Position numbers and translations under genes: made by a program. 13,147 nt of DNA from DASXAQ01 sp036406615 (GTDB taxonomy: Bacteria > Actinomycetota > UBA4738). The DNA lies in NCBI GenBank assembly GCA_036406615.1, contig DASXAQ010000058.1, positions 1 to 13,147 of the forward strand. Direction: 5' to 3'. Position 1 is the first letter of the stretch; each line of letters begins with the position of its first letter. The notes beneath the pieces are model-generated. The model did no database searches and was not told the DNA's origin. It saw only the letters and a list, made by a program, of their open reading frames with translations. Positions 12,470 to 13,147 of the stretch are shown here, in pieces.

Positions 12470-13147
12470 ATGTCACGCCGAACGGTGAGGAGGCTTCGGT
12501 TGAGGGGGCGGCGGGGCTGTTTTCGATCCGCGCTGACGGTTGCCTCCATCCTCGCGGTGCTGGTGGCCGCGGCCCCCGTCTGGGCCCGAGCCGCTGAGAG
12601 CGACGACGGAGTCGGATCCATCACGGAGTTCCCCGTCCAGCCGGGTGACTTCGTCGACGGGATCGCCGCGGGACCCGACGGAGCCTTGTGGTTCTGCCTG
12701 CCGAATGGCGGCGGGTTGAACCGCATCGGCCGCATGACCACGTCCGGGAAGTACCGGACCTACCCGGTGCCCACGCAGAACAGCGACGTCTTCGACATCG
12801 TCGCCGGGCCGGACGGCAACATGTGGTTCACCGAGTACCTGGGCGATCGCATCTCACCACTTCGGGATCGCTCACCGAGTGGGCGGGATCCGTCGGCTCG
12901 GAGTACACCGACATCGCTCCGGGCCCCGACGGCAACTTGCGGTTCACCGACTACCGCGGCAACAAGATCGGGCGCATCTCTCCCGCCGGCATCTTTCTCC
13001 GGCCGTCCTTCAAGTTGCCGCACGGTGGGCTCCCGCTCGGCATCGCCCCCGGTCCCGACGGCAACATGTGGTTCACCGAATACGGAGGGAACCGCATCGG
13101 GCGCATCACCCCTGAGGGCGTCATCACGGAGTTCGGGGCGGCGGCCG
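12470..13147 (+). pseudogene. Secreted virginiamycin-B-lyase-like beta-propeller, frameshifted and partial
   Basis: From ATG 12470 the frame encodes an Arg-rich n-region, a hydrophobic core (residues 21-38) and an Ala-rich cleavage region near 39-42: a secretion signal. Then Vgb/NHL-type blades follow: ITEFPVQPG (51-59), GIAAGPDGALWFC (64-76), GLNRIGRMTTSG (82-93), DIVAGPDGNMWFTEYLGDRI (109-128). After residue 128 (12853) the repeat stops in this frame and resumes in another from 12856 (TTSGSLTEW, then GPDGNLRFTDYRGNKIGRI, then GPDGNMWFTEYGGNRIGRI) to the window end. A lost GRI block and a one-base phase change fit a net 7-bp deletion (or an indel equal to -1 modulo 3). Either the gene is broken or the assembly has an error. 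The family includes streptogramin lyases, but the catalytic blade is not visible, so activity cannot be claimed. The start has no good Shine-Dalgarno. Confidence 0.8.

Noticed and set aside
12470..13147. Functional virginiamycin B lyase (antibiotic resistance)
   Set aside because: Only generic propeller blades are visible, the catalytic region is absent and the frame is broken; resistance cannot be claimed.
1..13147. CRISPR arrays, transposons, prophage or toxin-antitoxin systems
   Set aside because: No spaced direct repeats, transposase, integrase, phage or toxin-antitoxin signatures were found on either strand.

Overview
High-GC bacterial chromosomal DNA, most like a soil or freshwater actinobacterium (Actinomycetota; a Chloroflexota-type genome is the main alternative). 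The grounds are the strong G/C bias at third codon positions, the protein families present (AHSA1-type SRPBCC, DUF899, DUF1801, SpoIIAA-like STAS, a PLDc_N-like two-helix protein, BcrA-type ABC exporters), and several operon-leading genes that have a TAnnnT -10 box 6-8 nt before the start codon and little or no Shine-Dalgarno. There are no rRNA or tRNA genes, CRISPR arrays, transposases or integrases, and no gene-free stretch over about 125 bp.

Left part (1-1704): the 5' end of an ArsR-type repressor gene leaves the window on the minus strand, with a clear promoter and a 22-bp near-palindromic operator. A 337-aa protein of unknown function with two related halves follows, then a strong hairpin, then a small ferredoxin-fold (dimeric alpha/beta barrel-like) protein.

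Transport block (1720-5273): two separate ATPase-permease pairs of ABC-2 type stand head to head around a 118-bp promoter region. The left pair (2445-3392 and 1720-2448) reads leftward and the right pair (3511-4467 and 4464-5273) rightward; each pair is joined by a 4-bp ATGA stop/start overlap.

Middle (5334-7412): a TetR-family repressor and a small cupin are divergent around a perfect 20-bp palindrome, a self-contained regulatory unit. Next comes a minus-strand pair, a class I SAM methyltransferase followed by a conserved 118-aa protein whose start codon lies in the loop of a 9-bp-stem hairpin.

Metabolic operon (7530-11015, plus strand): an adenosine/adenine deaminase superfamily enzyme, an AHSA1-type SRPBCC protein, a class A FAD monooxygenase with a thioredoxin-like tail, and a DUF1801 protein, all closely packed.

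Right part (11001-13147): a minus-strand operon of SpoIIAA-like STAS protein, DUF899 thioredoxin-fold protein and a small two-helix membrane protein, whose last gene overlaps the DUF1801 gene tail to tail by 15 bp. Divergent from it is a secreted virginiamycin-B-lyase-like (NHL/SMP-30-type) beta-propeller gene with an apparent frameshift near 12854; it runs off the right end.

No single clearly new defence or mobile system is visible. The best leads are local: the TetR/cupin operator, the hairpin that presents a start codon, the duplicated-domain hypothetical, the deaminase/hydroxylase operon, and the recurring leaderless promoter layout.
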